A stretch of DNA of 64,000 nt from Ligustrum vulgare. Taxonomy: Eukaryota > Streptophyta > Magnoliopsida > Lamiales > Oleaceae. Location of the stretch: positions 14,235,501-14,299,500 of the forward strand of contig OY743190.1 of NCBI GenBank assembly GCA_963555705.1. The letters are read 5' to 3'. Shown here piece by piece: positions 24,991 to 38,216 of the stretch. The first letter of the stretch is position 1. Every line of letters begins with the position of its first letter. The translations under genes and the position numbers were made by a program. The notes beneath the pieces are model-generated. The model was not told the DNA's origin, did not search any database, and was given only the letters and a program-made list of their open reading frames with translations.

Positions 24991-26866
24991 AAATTCAGAT
25001 TTTTAAAATTATATGGATAGATTTCAAATCTCAAAATTCGTGAAATTGTTAGTTTAATTGAAATGTTTAGTTGTATTTCGAATTTATGAGATTAGTTAAT
25101 TGTTTAAATTTTTACTTTCTGATTGGAAATTGTAATTGTTAGATTTAAGAGTTTATTTGGAACTTAAAGTTAGAATTTCAGATTTTTGGAATTTATTAAT
25201 GCAGGTTATTTTAACTGATTTTATTTTTAATTTGAGACATTAATTATAATCAGGTTGTTTGAACTGAATTTCAATGTATTATAATTGTTATTTTCAGATT
25301 TCTGAGTAATTAAGACGCTAATTGAAATTGTCCATGTGACAATTAAGTTGTGATAATATTGAGTAGTTTTGACTTTTGAATAATTTGATAAGTAAGATTT
25401 CGATGTTTCTTAACCTTGAATTTAAATACTTATTTCGAAGGTGATAGTATATGTCTTTGACATGATTTAAGGACACGTTTGAGTTAAATTGTGAGTCTAA
25501 TAGAAATGTTAACCTCAGTTATGAGTTTTGTTTATAATATTGAATAGGATGATGAACGTGTTTGTTTCAAATCTAAAGTTATACCTTATTTATGAATGGA
25601 TATAATTAGGAATTTTGGTACATTGACGTCACGAGCATCCGAGACTCTTCCACTTGCAAATTCAGAAACGGTAAATTACTAAGGACTACAGGTAAGTAAA
25701 CTTCCCCCTACTTTCATCAAAGTTGAATGTTAATGTGGAATTAATGTGCTTAATTGACATTCGTGTTAATTACGGAATTTTAATGCTTTTGGTCTACCAT
25801 GTGCAATTATGTGTAGTTAAGGAAATGTTCAAGCATGCACGTTACATGTCATTGCACCATCAAGCATGCATTGGCATCGAAATGGGAAAGTCAAATGTTT
25901 TAATGAAAGGAATGTGTCAAAGTGCAATTTTTGTCAAAAATTATGTATCCCAAGTTTTTGAAAGAATGGGTGTACTTCTATGTCATGAAAGATGCGAGTG
26001 GGAAATGGGGCGCGGGGGACCGGCGTACCCGAAGGTAATGAGCCGCTTTGCGGTGGAATGAATGTAATGAGCCGCTTTGCGGTGGAATGAAGTGAATGTT
26101 AAACCGCTTTGCGGTGGAAATGCGCATGTTAATCTGGTTCCAAATAAGAATGGCCCACTGTTATCTGATTGACTAGAAGTTACATCAAGTGAGCTCACGA
26201 TGGAATGAAGTGAAGTTTTGAAATGTTAAGTGAAAGTTCGAAAAGTTTGAAAGTTCTGGAAAGTAAAGTAAATGGGGATACATACATGGAATTTTTGAAA
26301 AGCATTCATGTCATAAGCATGCATTCATGCATACAGTTTACTTACTGAGCTTTAGCTCACCCCAATTCCTCCCCAACATTTCAGGTGATGAAAGTTAGGT
26401 GATCCGAGGAGGGCACTCGGCAGCTGACTCAGGCTATACCCGCATCAACTCTTTTAAAATAAAGTTAAATTAGAATTTATTTCAATTTCTAATTATTAAT
26501 CCTTTAATTCATGTATTATTGAGGTTAAATTATCTCTTATTTCATTTGCTAAAGTTTATTTACTTGGAATTGTATTGTTGAGGAGTTTGGGACTTATTAT
26601 AATGGTTTGGATGATGTTTGGGATGGAGTGAGTTGTGATGTGTATTTATAAATGGTTTTGATGCTCCTCTACAGGTTGGCTATGTCCAATTTATAGAGGA
26701 GACTCTGCCGAAATTTCGCTAAAATTTTATAATAGATAAAGAACATTTTTGTCGTGTAAACGATTTAAATTCCGCATCGTTTAATGTTTAAACGATTTAT
26801 TTCCGCATTAAAAGAAAAAGGGAAGTTAACACCTAGGTTTAGGGTTCTTGAACTTGGGGTGTTACA
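24216..26866 (+). repeat. Family-A LTR 2 (middle)
   Basis: 2651 bp. It shares the 29-bp duplication (near 26060) and the CCCCAATTCCTCC variant with LTR 3, and differs from LTR 1 at both. It serves as 3' LTR of the first unit and 5' LTR of the second. Confidence 0.93.
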
Positions 26867-29800
26867 TATTTTGGTATCAGAGCTAAGAGTTTTAAAAGCG
26901 ATTCTGTAGACTTTTAAAATTTATTTGAAAATGGTTCGGGTACTGAGTCACGCCTCAAGTGCATCTTCCTCGATCATCTGGTAAGTTAAATTTTGTTTAA
27001 ATTATGAAATGTTAGTTGATGTTCCAATTATTGCAAATTCTTGCATGTTAATGTGTAATGTCGGAAAGTGAAAGGTTAAGAATGTTGTCAGTGATTATGA
27101 CGAGTATATCTTGGTTATGTAAATGAGGAAGTGAGAAAGTAATGGTTATTAAAATTTTGGGTGCCGTTTATTAGATCTTTTTGTGAAATAAGAAATGGAG
27201 ATGAATGGTATATCGGATCGAGAGTATACAATGTCCAAACGAGAAGTTAAGAAGTCATCGAACTTAGTATTAAGCACTTACCGTGTTTGATCTCGGGACT
27301 ACCCACTTATTTGATGGTCCCACAATTATAGGAAAATTGATTTACCCATCTCAGTAGCTGGAGACCAAGTTTATATTGTGAACGTCATTTGAAGAATTGT
27401 TGAATTAAAGTTATGTGTTGAGAAATGTCCCAATTATGGTGAATGGGAAGGAGTAGATGATGGATTTCATAACACTGAATACCCACAAACTTGATGTCAT
27501 ACTAGGAATGGAATGATTATTATGGTATAAGGTTTCAATCACTGGCTACGTTAAGGTGGTATTTAAACCTTCAAATGAAACCCTTTTCGCTTTGTTGAAG
27601 TAAAGGTGAAACTTTCTATTTCGATATTATCAGTGATGAAGGCTCGTCAATTGATGAATAAGAGTTATTAGGCCTACCTGGTTGCAATAATTGAAGTGTC
27701 TAAGTTGAATACTTCTCTCGAATAAATTTCTGCTATTCGAGAATGACTAAAGATGTTCTCAGAAAATCTTTGTGATTTACCGCCTAAAAGAGAAATTGAA
27801 TGCGTCATCGATTAAGTGCACAACTCTAGTATCCAAGGTATAATGTCGGATGGCTCCTTCGTAACTTAAGAGAGCTCAAAGTGCAACTATAGAATCTCAT
27901 GGACAAAGGTTTTGTTCGATCTAGCTTTTTGTCATGGGGTGCTCAGGAGCTATACATGAAGAAGAAAGATGGTTTTATGAGACTTTGCATAATTGAATTT
28001 TTGACATGGCAAAACCAGTTTTATGAAGTTGTGATGAGATGTTGAGATTATGAGTGATATAATTTTATTGAGACTTCTATGAGGAAAATTATGAAAATTG
28101 AGATTTAAAGATTTGATTCTTAATTATTGGGAATTAAGGAATGGATATTGTGTTTGAGTAAGTGAATTATTCCTCTATTTTGAGAGAAATTTATAATGTT
28201 GTTTGGTCTTGTAACTAAGAAATTTTGGGATTATGATTTGTGTCATTTATAAGTATGACTAATGGGTGGTCATTTGAGCCAATTAATGTATTGAAGGAAG
28301 TGAGATAGTGATATTGGAAACTATGATTTGAAATTGTTATGTTGAGGAATTAAGAATTGATTTTTCTAGGATATCAAGGTATACATGAAGTTATGTGATG
28401 ACTTGATGCGTATATTGGGAAATGATAAGTTATATTTTGAAAAGATGAGTGACGACAAGTATTATGGCGTTATTGGGAAAAATCTTAATTATTCTTGGGA
28501 ACAGATTGATCATTAGTAAGGAATGATCACTTGTATTGGAGAATATTATAAATTATAAGGATATGAGATAATACTGTTGATTTATTTTGGAATTTGATCG
28601 GGAAGATATGTTAAAGATAAGATGATGATATTATGTTGATTTGTGAATAATATGTTATTGGATATACTACATAGAGAGAATATTCAGGTAATTTCTATCG
28701 TTTTAATTATTTTGGTGATATTTGGTGATAAAGAAGTTTTAGAGATGACAAATTATTATGGTTTGGTATGTTTTTAAAGAAATAGTAAAGATTTATTGAA
28801 ATTTGGAGAGAATTTTCCATGGGCTTACAGAGATTAGTGAAGAGACGTGATGTCATTTGGGTTATTGAATAATGACTTAAGTAATCAGCAAATATTTCTT
28901 TATACAGAGTTTAGAGGCTATGTTGAGAGCTTGCATTTTAGACCTTTGTGATGGTTAGGAAAACCATTTACCGTCTGTTGAATTTACATGTAATATGATT
29001 ATTGGGATTAGTCAGTTATCATTATTGGGAGATATTGAAAGTATTTTATGGTGAGATGCCTTAAAGGAGTAACCACTTATTCAAAGTGAGAAATTGGGGA
29101 CATGCGATTGAATGTTTGGGATTATGTGAGATAATGATTGTCATAAGGTCAATTGTATATAAAAGGTATAATAGATGATTGTAAGGAATAATGTGATGAT
29201 GAGAACTGAAGGTGATAATATATTGAAATTATGAAATAAGTTGACCATCCATGAATGAGTTATGTTGTATTTGGTTCTAAGTGGAAATTCAAAGAATGAT
29301 GAATCTCAGTCATGGAAAATGAATCAGGATTTCCTCATAATGTGGATGATTCACTGATGTACATTAAGTTTTCAATATTGATGAAAGAAACTTTATCAGG
29401 TCCTAGATTTGTACAAGTATTGCAGAAGTAATGCATCTGATCGGAGGAAGGTTTATGATAGTACATACCAGGAAATTGTGGAGATTATTATTGATGGCAT
29501 CTTGATTCAAAAATAAGAAATGAAATTTTGGGAAATTGTCCTTGTGGATAGGATTTGTGGAAAATGAGAATAAGACTTCACAATGATTATTTATTATGGA
29601 GTAGTGTGCAGAAAGAGTGGCAATGACAGAGTCCAAGATTTATTGAGTTTGAGAGATTGATATAAAATCTTAGTGAGTATATTGACATAAAAGGTTCGTG
29701 TGAAGGATATGATGGTTATTATGTTGTAATCTTAGAGAGATTGATATGATTAATTGAGGTCAGCTGTGTGACTTTTTATTATAATGAGATTGTATCTTTG

Positions 29801-30988
29801 GGTTAAGTAAACTTGATGAGGAACTTTATATGAATCACAAAAGTTTTATTCATTGGTGAGGTCAAGGATTTATTTATAAAATACTTGGTTAGAGTATTGT
29901 TATGATGATTTTGAAAGCATGGATTCTTAAATTAGTACCTTGGATTTAGTTTTAAGATGAGGATATGATGTTGAATACTTGATTGCAATATATAAGTATG
30001 GATTACAGGATTTAAGTTGATACTCCGATTTTAAAAGAAATGTCTGCATGTTCAGAAAGGATTTCGTTTGTGAATCTTTCCAGAAAGATTCTGTCAAAGG
30101 TTTAGTATTTCTACTGTATATTTTGGTATGGACGTCAAGTTTCACTAATGCTGGGTTATAAAGTCTTATTCTGGTCAATCTTCTTGATTTTAGTTTTAAG
30201 AATGTGATCAATCAATATATATATTAAGGTTGAGACGTTAGAATATACTCTATGAAAGGCTGAAAATAGAAAGTCAGTGATGGGATAATGTCGGTTGATG
30301 ATCTCTTACAACAAGAACTATCAAACTTCGATCTGTATTGAGTACTATGCAATAGGAAGTGTAGATCGTCACTTCACGAGGGTGAAGTAGGAGAAAGAAG
30401 ATTATTGGGTCCAGAAATAGTACAGCAGACAACTGAAGTTGTTGAAAAGAGTCGTCAATGGATGAAAACGACACAGAGTAGACAAAAGGGTTATGCGGAC
30501 AAAAGAAGTAAACCTTTGGAATTCGTTGCAGGTGACATGATATTTTTGAAGGTAGCTCCAATGAAATGAGTTATGAGATTCGGGAAGAAAGGAAAGTTAA
30601 GTCCGCGATTTTTGATCCCTTTGAGATAATTGAATGGGTAGGTGACTTGACTTATCAGGTTGCATTGCCATCAGCAATATCGGGAGTGCACAATGTTTTT
30701 CAAGTATCAATGTTGAGGAAATATATTTCGGATCCTTCTCATATCCTCAGTTACGAGTCGTTAGAGCTGCATGAGGATCTAACTTATGAAGAATCACCTA
30801 TGAAAATCCTAAGGAAAGCCGACAAGGAACTTAGAAGAAAGAAGGTAACGTTAGTTAAGGTTCTTTGGAGGAATTATGCAGTAGAAGAGGCTACTTGAAA
30901 ACTTAAGGACGAAATGCGTACTAGGTATCCACGAGTTTTGGTAAATTTTAATTTCGAGGACGAAATTTATTTTTAGGGGGTAAGGAAT
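26867..30988 (+). pseudogene. Family-A internal region 2, decayed gag-pol
   Basis: 4122 bp, the same length as internal region 1 and near identical, with the same stops. The primer site is at 26872-26883, the integrase relic at about 30413-30898, and the purine tract at 30975-30987. Identical damage shows that both derive from one already defective element. Confidence 0.9.
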
Positions 30989-31708
30989 TGTAATACCGCT
31001 TTTTCGTTTTACGGGATTTCATGGATTTCGCGTAATTTTTCTATTAATGCCTCTATTAATCATTAGTGACATTATTATTGTTGATAATTATTTGAATTAT
31101 TTTGCAGTGGAAGGATTTGGACGCCGTCTCGCTCGATGTGCCAATTAGAAAATTATAAATTTGTTTACTTGCAATTTATGTGAATAATTGTTTTATTTCC
31201 TAAGCTTGCCAATTTCTATTTTTGTCAAATTATTATAAGTGGTAAATTTTAGGGTATTTTGTAAATTTATGATAGATGTGTACTTAATTTTGAAACTTAG
31301 GGAGAATGAGGGACTAAATTGCAAATTCCCAAAATATAAACTTTAAACCTAATCTAATCCCTCAATCTCACAATCGACGTCTCACTCTCACTCTACGCTC
31401 TCTTTGCCTCTGTGCTCTCTCTGTCTCTCGCGGCTCTCTCTGTCTCTCGCCCTCACCGAACCTCTCCCGGCGACGGCGACCGCACACCTCGCCCACAACC
31501 ACGGTGACTTCCCCTTCCCCTCTCACACGCTCACACACACAAAAATCGGACACACACACTCACGAATTTTCACACCCACACACACGGTTGAAAGTATTGA
31601 CTATATGTATATATTGATGTATATATGGAATTGATGTATATGTATACTTGTATATGTTTCTGTGTATGTATATATTGATGTATATGTATATTGTGTATGT
31701 GTGTGTGC

Positions 31709-31753
<45 letters not shown>

Positions 31754-33626
31754 TTCAGATTTTTAAAATTATATGGATAGATTTCAAATCTCAAAATTCG
31801 TGAAATTGTTAGTTTAATTGAAATGTTTAGTTGTATTTCGAATTTATGAGATTAGTTAATTGTTTAAATTTTTACTTTCTGATTGGAAATTGTAATTGTT
31901 AGATTTAAGAGTTTATTTGGAACTTAAAGTTAGAATTTCAGATTTTTGGAATTTATTAATGCAGGTTATTTTAACTGATTTTATTTTTAATTTGAGACAT
32001 TAATTATAATCAGGTTGTTTGAACTGAATTTCAATGTATTATAATTGTTATTTTCAGATTTCTGAGTAATTAAGACGCTAATTGAAATTGTCCATGTGAC
32101 AATTAAGTTGTGATAATATTGAGTAGTTTTGACTTTTGAATAATTTGATAAGTAAGATTTCGATGTTTCTTAACCTTGAATTTAAATACTTATTTCGAAG
32201 GTGATAGTATATGTCTTTGACATGATTTAAGGACACGTTTGAGTTAAATTGTGAGTCTAATAGAAATGTTAACCTCAGTTATGAGTTTTGTTTATAATAT
32301 TGAATAGGATGATGAACGTGTTTGTTTCAAATCTAAAGTTATACCTTATTTATGAATGGATATAATTAGGAATTTTGGTACATTGACGTCACGAGCATCC
32401 GAGACTCTTCCACTTGCAAATTCAGAAACGGTAAATTACTAAGGACTACAGGTAAGTAAACTTCCCCCTATTTTCATCAAAGTTGAATGTTAATGTGGAA
32501 TTAATGTGCTTAATTGACATTCGTGTTAATTACGGAATTTTAATGCTTTTGGTCTACCATGTGCAATTATGTGTAGTTAAGGAAATGTTCAAGCATGCAC
32601 GTTACATGTCATTGCACCATCAAGCATGCATTGGCATCGAAATGGGAAAGTCAAATGTTTTAATGAAAGGAATGTGTCAAAGTGCAATTTTTGTCAAAAA
32701 TTATGTATCCCAAGTTTTTGAAAGAATGGGTGTACTTCTATGTCATGAAAGATGCGAGTGGGAAATGGGGCGCGGGGGACCGGCGTACCCGAAGGTAATG
32801 AGCCGCTTTGCGGTGGAATGAATGTAATGAGCCGCTTTGCGGTGGAATGAAGTGAATGTTAAACCGCTTTGCGGTGGAAATGCGCATGTTAATCTGGTTC
32901 CAAATAAGAATGGCCCACTGTTATCTGATTGACTAGAAGTTACATCAAGTGAGCTCACGATGGAATGAAGTGAAGTTTTGAAATGTTAAGTGAAAGTTCG
33001 AAAAGTTTGAAAGTTCTGGAAAGTAAAGTAAATGGGGATACATACATGGAATTTTTGAAAAGCATTCATGTCATAAGCATGCATTCATGCATACAGTTTA
33101 CTTACTGAGCTTTAGCTCACCCCAATTCCTCCCCAACATTTCAGGTGATGAAAGTTAGGTGATCCGAGGAGGGCACTCGGCAGCTGACTCAGGCTATACC
33201 CGCATCAACTCTTTTAAAATAAAGTTAAATTAGAATTTATTTCAATTTCTAATTATTAATCCTTTAATTCATGTATTATTGAGGTTAAATTATCTCTTAT
33301 TTCATTTGCTAAAGTTTATTTACTTGGAATTGTATTGTTGAGGAGTTTGGGACTTATTATAATGGTTTGGATGATGTTTGGGATGGAGTGAGTTGTGATG
33401 TGTATTTATAAATGGTTTTGATGCTCCTCTACAGGTTGGCTATGTCCAATTTATAGAGGAGACTCTGCCGAAATTTCGCTAAAATTTTATAATAGATAAA
33501 GAACATTTTTGTCGTGTAAACGATTTAAATTCCGCATCGTTTAATGTTTAAACGATTTATTTCCGCATTAAAAGAAAAAGGGAAGTTAACACCTAGGTTT
33601 AGGGTTCTTGAACTTGGGGTGTTACA
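30989..33626 (+). repeat. Family-A LTR 3
   Basis: 2638 bp. Carries the 29-bp duplication near 32820 and two private C-to-T changes (near 31620 and 32471). Its TA run is shorter than in LTR 2. Confidence 0.93.
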
Positions 33627-34222
33627 GTGGGGATAAGGATATTGAAAATAAGGAGGGGGAGTTGAAATTAAAAACAAATAAACAAACTCCAAAATTTGAT
33701 GAGGAGAAGGTGGAATTGGGAGTTGAGGTTGAAGTTCAAGATTTGAGCGTTGAATTGGACGATCCACATTTGGGTAGCAATGAGGTAGTGCACGAGCGTG
33801 GTGATAAAAATGTGGAGATAGGAGATGTGGTTGAATTTGAGAGTAAAATTTTTGAAAGGGTGGTTGAAGATGCAAAGGAAGAACGATGTGAAGAGGAGGG
33901 CCTCGTGGTTCTTAAATAAGAATTGGAGATGGTGATTAATCATGTTTACAAGGACCCATACCTTGTACCTCATGAAACTAACATTCCCCTCCCCGTTCTA
34001 TTTAATTCTTTCTTGCAGGTTAATGGTAGTGGAAATATGGGCAACACCACCAATGTCCAAAGGTGTTTCAACTTCAAGTCATTCACGTGATCCCCGTTGC
34101 AAAATATTTTTGGTTGATCATGTGCAATGGCAGGAGAAATTTTCCGTTTGATCCAGGAGGTGAAATGAAACAACAGAAACAAAGCTATGATTCAGGACGA
34201 ATCATCCTAAAGAAGGAGGGTA

Positions 34223-34960
34223 TGATGTGTTCCGGACCCTCGAATATCGGAGTCATAGCAGGCTTGACGGGAAAATTTAAATATTCTAACGAGTTTTGAA
34301 GATCAAACCATGTCGAAAAGAACCAGAAAATTAAGCAGAGTGCCTTTTATGGCCGTAACCGTTGGAATTACGGCCGTAACACAGCTATCGCAATTTTTGG
34401 GCAGAATGTGACTTACGGTCGTAATCAAATTCATCACGGTCGTAACTGCGGTATTAGTTTTGGACCAGAGAGGGGCTTACGATCGTAAGCCCGGTATTTA
34501 CGGCCGTAACTGAGTAGCGGCCAGATTTATTGAGGATTTTTTAATTATTTTGTTTCTTTTTTGGTTTTTAAGTTATTTGCATATTTTAGTATTTTAGCTT
34601 AATTAGAATTCTATTTTGAGACAATTAGTGGATAGGGTTTTTGTTTGCTTATTTATACGTTTTTTCCATTCATTGTAATTCAAACTTTGATTTTGATATA
34701 AACAGTTTTTATTGAGGATTCAATAAAAGATATAGGTGGATTCCTATGTTTTCGAACTTATCAAGAATATTTCTTGTGGCTTTCAAATACCGAACTTATC
34801 AAGGAAATTGGGCAATTCCTTGTGGCGTTTCGAAAGTCGTGGTTCTTTATTCCGCATCGTCGAGTCATCGCGTCGTGAATATCGGGTCATGATTCATTCG
34901 TCCAACCACAATCTGAGTTCGGAACTTTCCGACGTTTCTTCCACACTTCGAATCTCATCT
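34223..34960 (+). repeat. D2 3' LTR
   Basis: A 738-bp LTR following the purine tract AAAGAAGGAGGG. It is shorter than the 5' LTR through deletions near its start (after AAATATTC) and in the middle (after CCGAACTTATCAA). Confidence 0.9.
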
Positions 34961-35309
34961 CCAATAAAGGCCAAATGGACCTTGGCCCATTACTAAAGCT
35001 TAGGATATCTCCTTGGGCCAACTGCCGAGGTGGAACAGCACATGAACTTCTTTTGCCGAACTGATTTATGTCTAGCCGATGTGTTTTATGTTTAGCCGAG
35101 GTACTCTATGGTGACGCCTCAGATGAGTGATGGGACAATGGATGGAGTCAGAGATGTGACGCCGTCTTTATCAAAAAGTGACAGGCGCCCATCCCCTAGC
35201 AAATGTAGTAATGATTACTGTCAAAAAGTAAGATCTTCCTCTCCAACTGCTAGGGTAAATACACGTGTAAAGTCCACCACATGTCGCCATCCAAAATTAT
35301 AACTTCCCC

Positions 35310-35317
35310 TATAAATA
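35310..35317 (+). promoter_or_regulatory. TATA box of the C 5' LTR
   Basis: TATAAATA sits after CTTCCCC and before ACACTCCTTCC, about 285 bp before the LTR end. The 3' LTR has the same box at 59891-59898. Because D2 has moved the first 53 bp of the LTR 19 kb away, the box stays with most of U3. Confidence 0.65.
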
Positions 35318-35599
35318 AAACACTCCTTCCACCTAAAAGGGGGTTAGCATTTTCATACTCTTAACTGAATATTTTACTCTCACTCCCTTTTCTCTCTTTT
35401 ACACACTTATATTTCCTGCACTCAATTTATATTTGCTTGAAATGAGCACTGACTTTGGCATCGGATTGCAAACGGGAGCCACCTCGGCCCCCTTTGCAAA
35501 CTAATTGTTTGTCACAATGCTCAGAAGATCTACGTGTTCAAGAGGGAGGAGCTGAGACGTGTTGGTCCAAGGTCCAGTCGGATTTTGTAGTCAACATTT

Positions 35600-35612
35600 T
35601 GGCGCCGTCTGT
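35600..35612 (+). other. C primer-binding site
   Basis: TGGCGCCGTCTGT follows the LTR after three bases. TGGCGCCG is the start of the primer site typical of plant Tat and Athila elements (tRNA-Asp type), unlike the initiator-Met sites of the other families here. Confidence 0.75.
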
Positions 35613-35669
35613 GGGAAACCATACTGCTAACCACGAAAACGCATGGTAAAAAGCCGCACATAAAAAAGA

Positions 35670-35940
35670 AGAAACCTTGAAAAAATGCGAGTAACCTCTT
35701 GCAAAAGAGCGGAGAACTACAAGAACTTTGAAATATAAGTTTATTAACCTTGAAAAAAGGCGAGTAACCTCTTGCAAAAGAGGGGAGAACTACAAAAACT
35801 TTGAAACATAAGTTTATTAACCTTGAAAAGGGCGTAAAACTTTGGAATATAAGTTTATTAACATTGAAAAAGGCGTAAAACTTTGGAATATAAGTTTAAT
35901 AACCTTGAAAAAGGTTTAGATCTTTGAGATAAAAGTTCAC
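35670..35940 (+). repeat. Direct repeats in the C leader
   Basis: Variants of GTAACCTCTTGCAAAAGAG and of AAGTTTATTAACCTTGAAAA recur four to six times. They lie in the untranslated leader between the primer site and gag, where Ogre/Tat elements often carry repeats. Confidence 0.8.
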
Positions 35941-35983
35941 CTATCTTTGAAAGAAAAGATAAAACCAAGAAACCGTTCTGAAC

Positions 35984-37490
35984 ATGAATGAAAGTCACGA
36001 CGATGTTAACCCTCGTAGGAGTAGAAATGACCAACACAGTGAGGAAGAGGCTCCCCAGAGGCCTCGTGAGAACACAAATGAGGGGGTGGTCCAACCTAAC
36101 CCTCCACGCCGTCACCGAAATCGCCGCATGCTGGGATATATGACTCGCATGGCAGCCCAGATGTTGGAAATGCAGAAACAGCAGATAGAACAAACTGCTG
36201 CGATGAATGCCTAGATGGCTAGAGGGTATGTTTTTAATCGAATAGGATGGTAATTCAGGGGCAAGCGAGGGGGCCGATATGATCAAGGTCGGCGCAATGC
36301 AACTGAGCCTAGAATAGGCGAGAGAGACGAGCTAAAGAAGCCCGATCACGGAGCCCAATGCATAGAGACTAGTATGATACAGGGGCAAAAAAATTGGCCC
36401 CCGCACATGAGCCTAGGAATAGGCGGGAAAGAATGGCAGAAGCAGTTAGGACCAAATCTCATGATGGCCTTCCGACTTTTGAAAGGCCAAACTACGGCCG
36501 AGTTTTGCCACCACGAGGACAGGATTACGCTCAACGGCCCTACGACCCATACCATGACTCGATGCACTCCAACCATGAAGAAAACAATGAATTACCGTCA
36601 TACGAGCTGGATGATGAAGAGGAAATCAGCCCCTTTACGGAGGGCATCCAAAAGTGCCCAGTGCTCTATGACTTTGAAATGCCAGAAATAACAAAGTATT
36701 CTGGCCGAGGTGACCCCGATGATCACCTGTTAAACTATCGCGCTAGCATGGAAATAGTCGGAGCCACTCCGGCACTGAAGTGCAAAGCCTTTGCTTTGAC
36801 CTTTGAGGGAAATGCAATACGGTGGTATAAAAAACTCCCTCCTGGTAGCATACACAGTTGGAGAGATTTGAAGGCAGCCTTCAAAAATGGCTTTGTTTCC
36901 TCCAGGCCCGGCAAGCTCCCACTCCAGTGTCTTTAGGACTTAAGGCAAGGAAGGGAGGAATCTTTGAAAAGCTACCTAACTCGGTTTACTGAAGAGATGC
37001 ACATTTGTGAGAACATCACCGAGGCGGAGATGTTTTCTGCAGTGAAGGGAGGCCTAGACATGACGAGCATGTTTTGGAGGGTTGTCCGAAGCAGAAAGCA
37101 GAGGGATTACAATACCCTAGTAGATTTGATGAAGGAAGAGATCGTCTCATAAGAAATGGCTAGGGCCAGAGACAACCATCCTCAAGGGAGATACAATCTT
37201 GGATACCCCAATGAAGCGAACCATAGGAAAGGAGGTAATAAGGATAGGTTTGGCAGTAACTAAAGTGGAGCGCCACGTCTATTTCCTGGAACCGGGTCAA
37301 GTTATGCAGCGGAGATCACGGAGGCTATTCCTAACTTGCACTCCAATGCTCCCACCTCGAATCCCCCCACAGCTCATGGAAGAATGGAAGGTATCCGAAG
37401 TGGAAAGCAACCTATGATTGGGGCTTACTGCGCATACCATAGGTATTATGGCCACGCGACGAAAGATTGTAGGGAAATCCACATGTTAGC
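35984..37490 (+). pseudogene. C gag, copy 1
   Basis: The N-terminal part (35984-36214) is hydrophilic. After shifts, the Retrotrans_gag domain follows (36394-37150), with YSGRGDPDDHLLNYRASMEI, WYKKLPPGSIHSW and LTRFTEEMHI. The knuckle at 37429-37470, CAYHRYYGHATKDC, is the CX2HX4HX4C form typical of Tat/Ogre gag. TAG at 36934-36936 replaces a sense codon, and TAA at 37150-37152 is a second stop. The part from 36628 onward is repeated at 50272. Confidence 0.88.
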
Positions 37491-37850
37491 GGACCAAAAG
37501 ACACACTGAAGAAGGGGAGCTGACTTCTCTCCTGACAAAGGAAAGACGCAAAAGCCAGGTAACCAAAAGTTTAACCGAACTGACAGGCGAGCTCCGTGGA
37601 AGAACCCAACGAAGGAAAGGATTGACGTTCGTCAAAGAGACAGGGGCAAGGGTCATGAGAACTCCCCGGCACATGCTAAAGATACGAGGGAACCACCTAT
37701 GCCTAAAAATGATCCGTCGATTCACGAAATCGACACGATATTGGGAGGCCCCTATCCAGGTGGAAGCACAAATAACTCCCAGAAGTAGTATATCAGAGAG
37801 GCCAAGCAGCCCACCAACGTGAATATCACATCCATTCGCATTCTGTTGGG

Positions 37851-38216
37851 ATGCCTCGGATGGAATCTATCATATTTACCCAGGATGACGCTATTGTGGT
37901 GCATTTCCCGCATAATGACGCTTTGGTTATACGGGTAGTGGTAGCTCGGAATGGATTGTCACAAATGTTGGTGGATGATGGTGCCTCGGTAAACGTGATT
38001 TATGGAGTAACTTTTGATAAAATGGGGATTAGCACCCCACTCATCCCAGTCCCAGATCTAATATATGGATTCACTGGGGACAGGATAACTCCTAGAGGAT
38101 CCATAACCCTCATGACTGAGGTAGGGCAAGCACTAACTTTCTCCAGAATCCCCATGGAATTCTTGATTGTAGACAAAATCTCCTCTTATCATGGCATACC
38201 AAATACATTTGCATGA
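37851..38216 (+). pseudogene. C protease, copy 1
   Basis: A retropepsin-like domain: HFPHNDALVIRVVVARNGL, then MLVDDGASVNVIY at the active site (family VDGGSS/VDTGAS) and GFTGDRITPRGSI. It stops at a place where the usual ILGRP segment is missing, while the following frame resumes with KFPTEHGVATVKG. A small deletion and frameshift therefore lie near 38195. Confidence 0.85.

Larger units (their letters stand above)
17478..33626 (+). mobile_element. Tandem family-A gypsy array: LTR-internal-LTR-internal-LTR
   Basis: Three LTRs (17478-20093, 24216-26866, 30989-33626) alternate with two internal regions of exactly 4122 bp. Only the outermost ends carry a target duplication, GTGGG (17473-17477 and 33627-33631), so the 16.1-kb array descends from one insertion. 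The internal copies look nearly identical; I noticed two substitutions (20467/27248 and 23342/30115). Ends are TGTAATAC and GGTGTTACA. The integrase C-terminal relic indicates a chromovirus (Tekay/Del-like) lineage. Confidence 0.93.
17019..33919 (+). pseudogene. D2 internal ORF: protease-like part, split by the A array, then acidic part
   Basis: The first part (17019-17477) encodes a gypsy retropepsin-like domain with NLAIDGKCFTNFVS at the active-site loop, KPYRMTWM, and HILLGKPWRHRR. The frame runs without a stop up to the A insertion, which lies within an Arg-His-Arg-Gly stretch, and continues in frame at 33632 into the acidic region (DKDIENKEGELKLK onward) until a TAA at 33917-33919. Family D thus retains a protease-like fold but no polymerase. 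D0 has the same layout. The DGK in place of DTG/DSG/DGG makes catalysis doubtful. Confidence 0.75.
15744..34960 (+). mobile_element. Non-autonomous LTR retrotransposon D2 (family D), split by the A array
   Basis: LTRs at 15744-16552 and 34223-34960, primer site at 16555-16566, purine tract at about 34209-34220, perfect CCAAT target duplication (15739-15743 and 34961-34965). Its own length is about 3.06 kb, close to D0. Its LTRs differ from each other by substitutions and deletions, so it is older than B or the A array. The last base of the right LTR is T instead of A. It is inserted in the C 5' LTR. Confidence 0.92.
15691..35596 (+). repeat. C 5' LTR, split by D2
   Basis: Pieces 15691-15743 and 34961-35596 join to about 684 bp and match the 3' LTR at 59495-60184 (690 bp). 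D2 lies between them, duplicating CCAAT. The right piece carries the promoter box and ends TAGTCAACA. Confidence 0.92.

Noticed and set aside
35108..35649. Short plus-strand frames in the C 5' LTR.
   Set aside because: They lie in U3/R/U5 and are not conserved as frames in the 3' LTR, where small differences break them.
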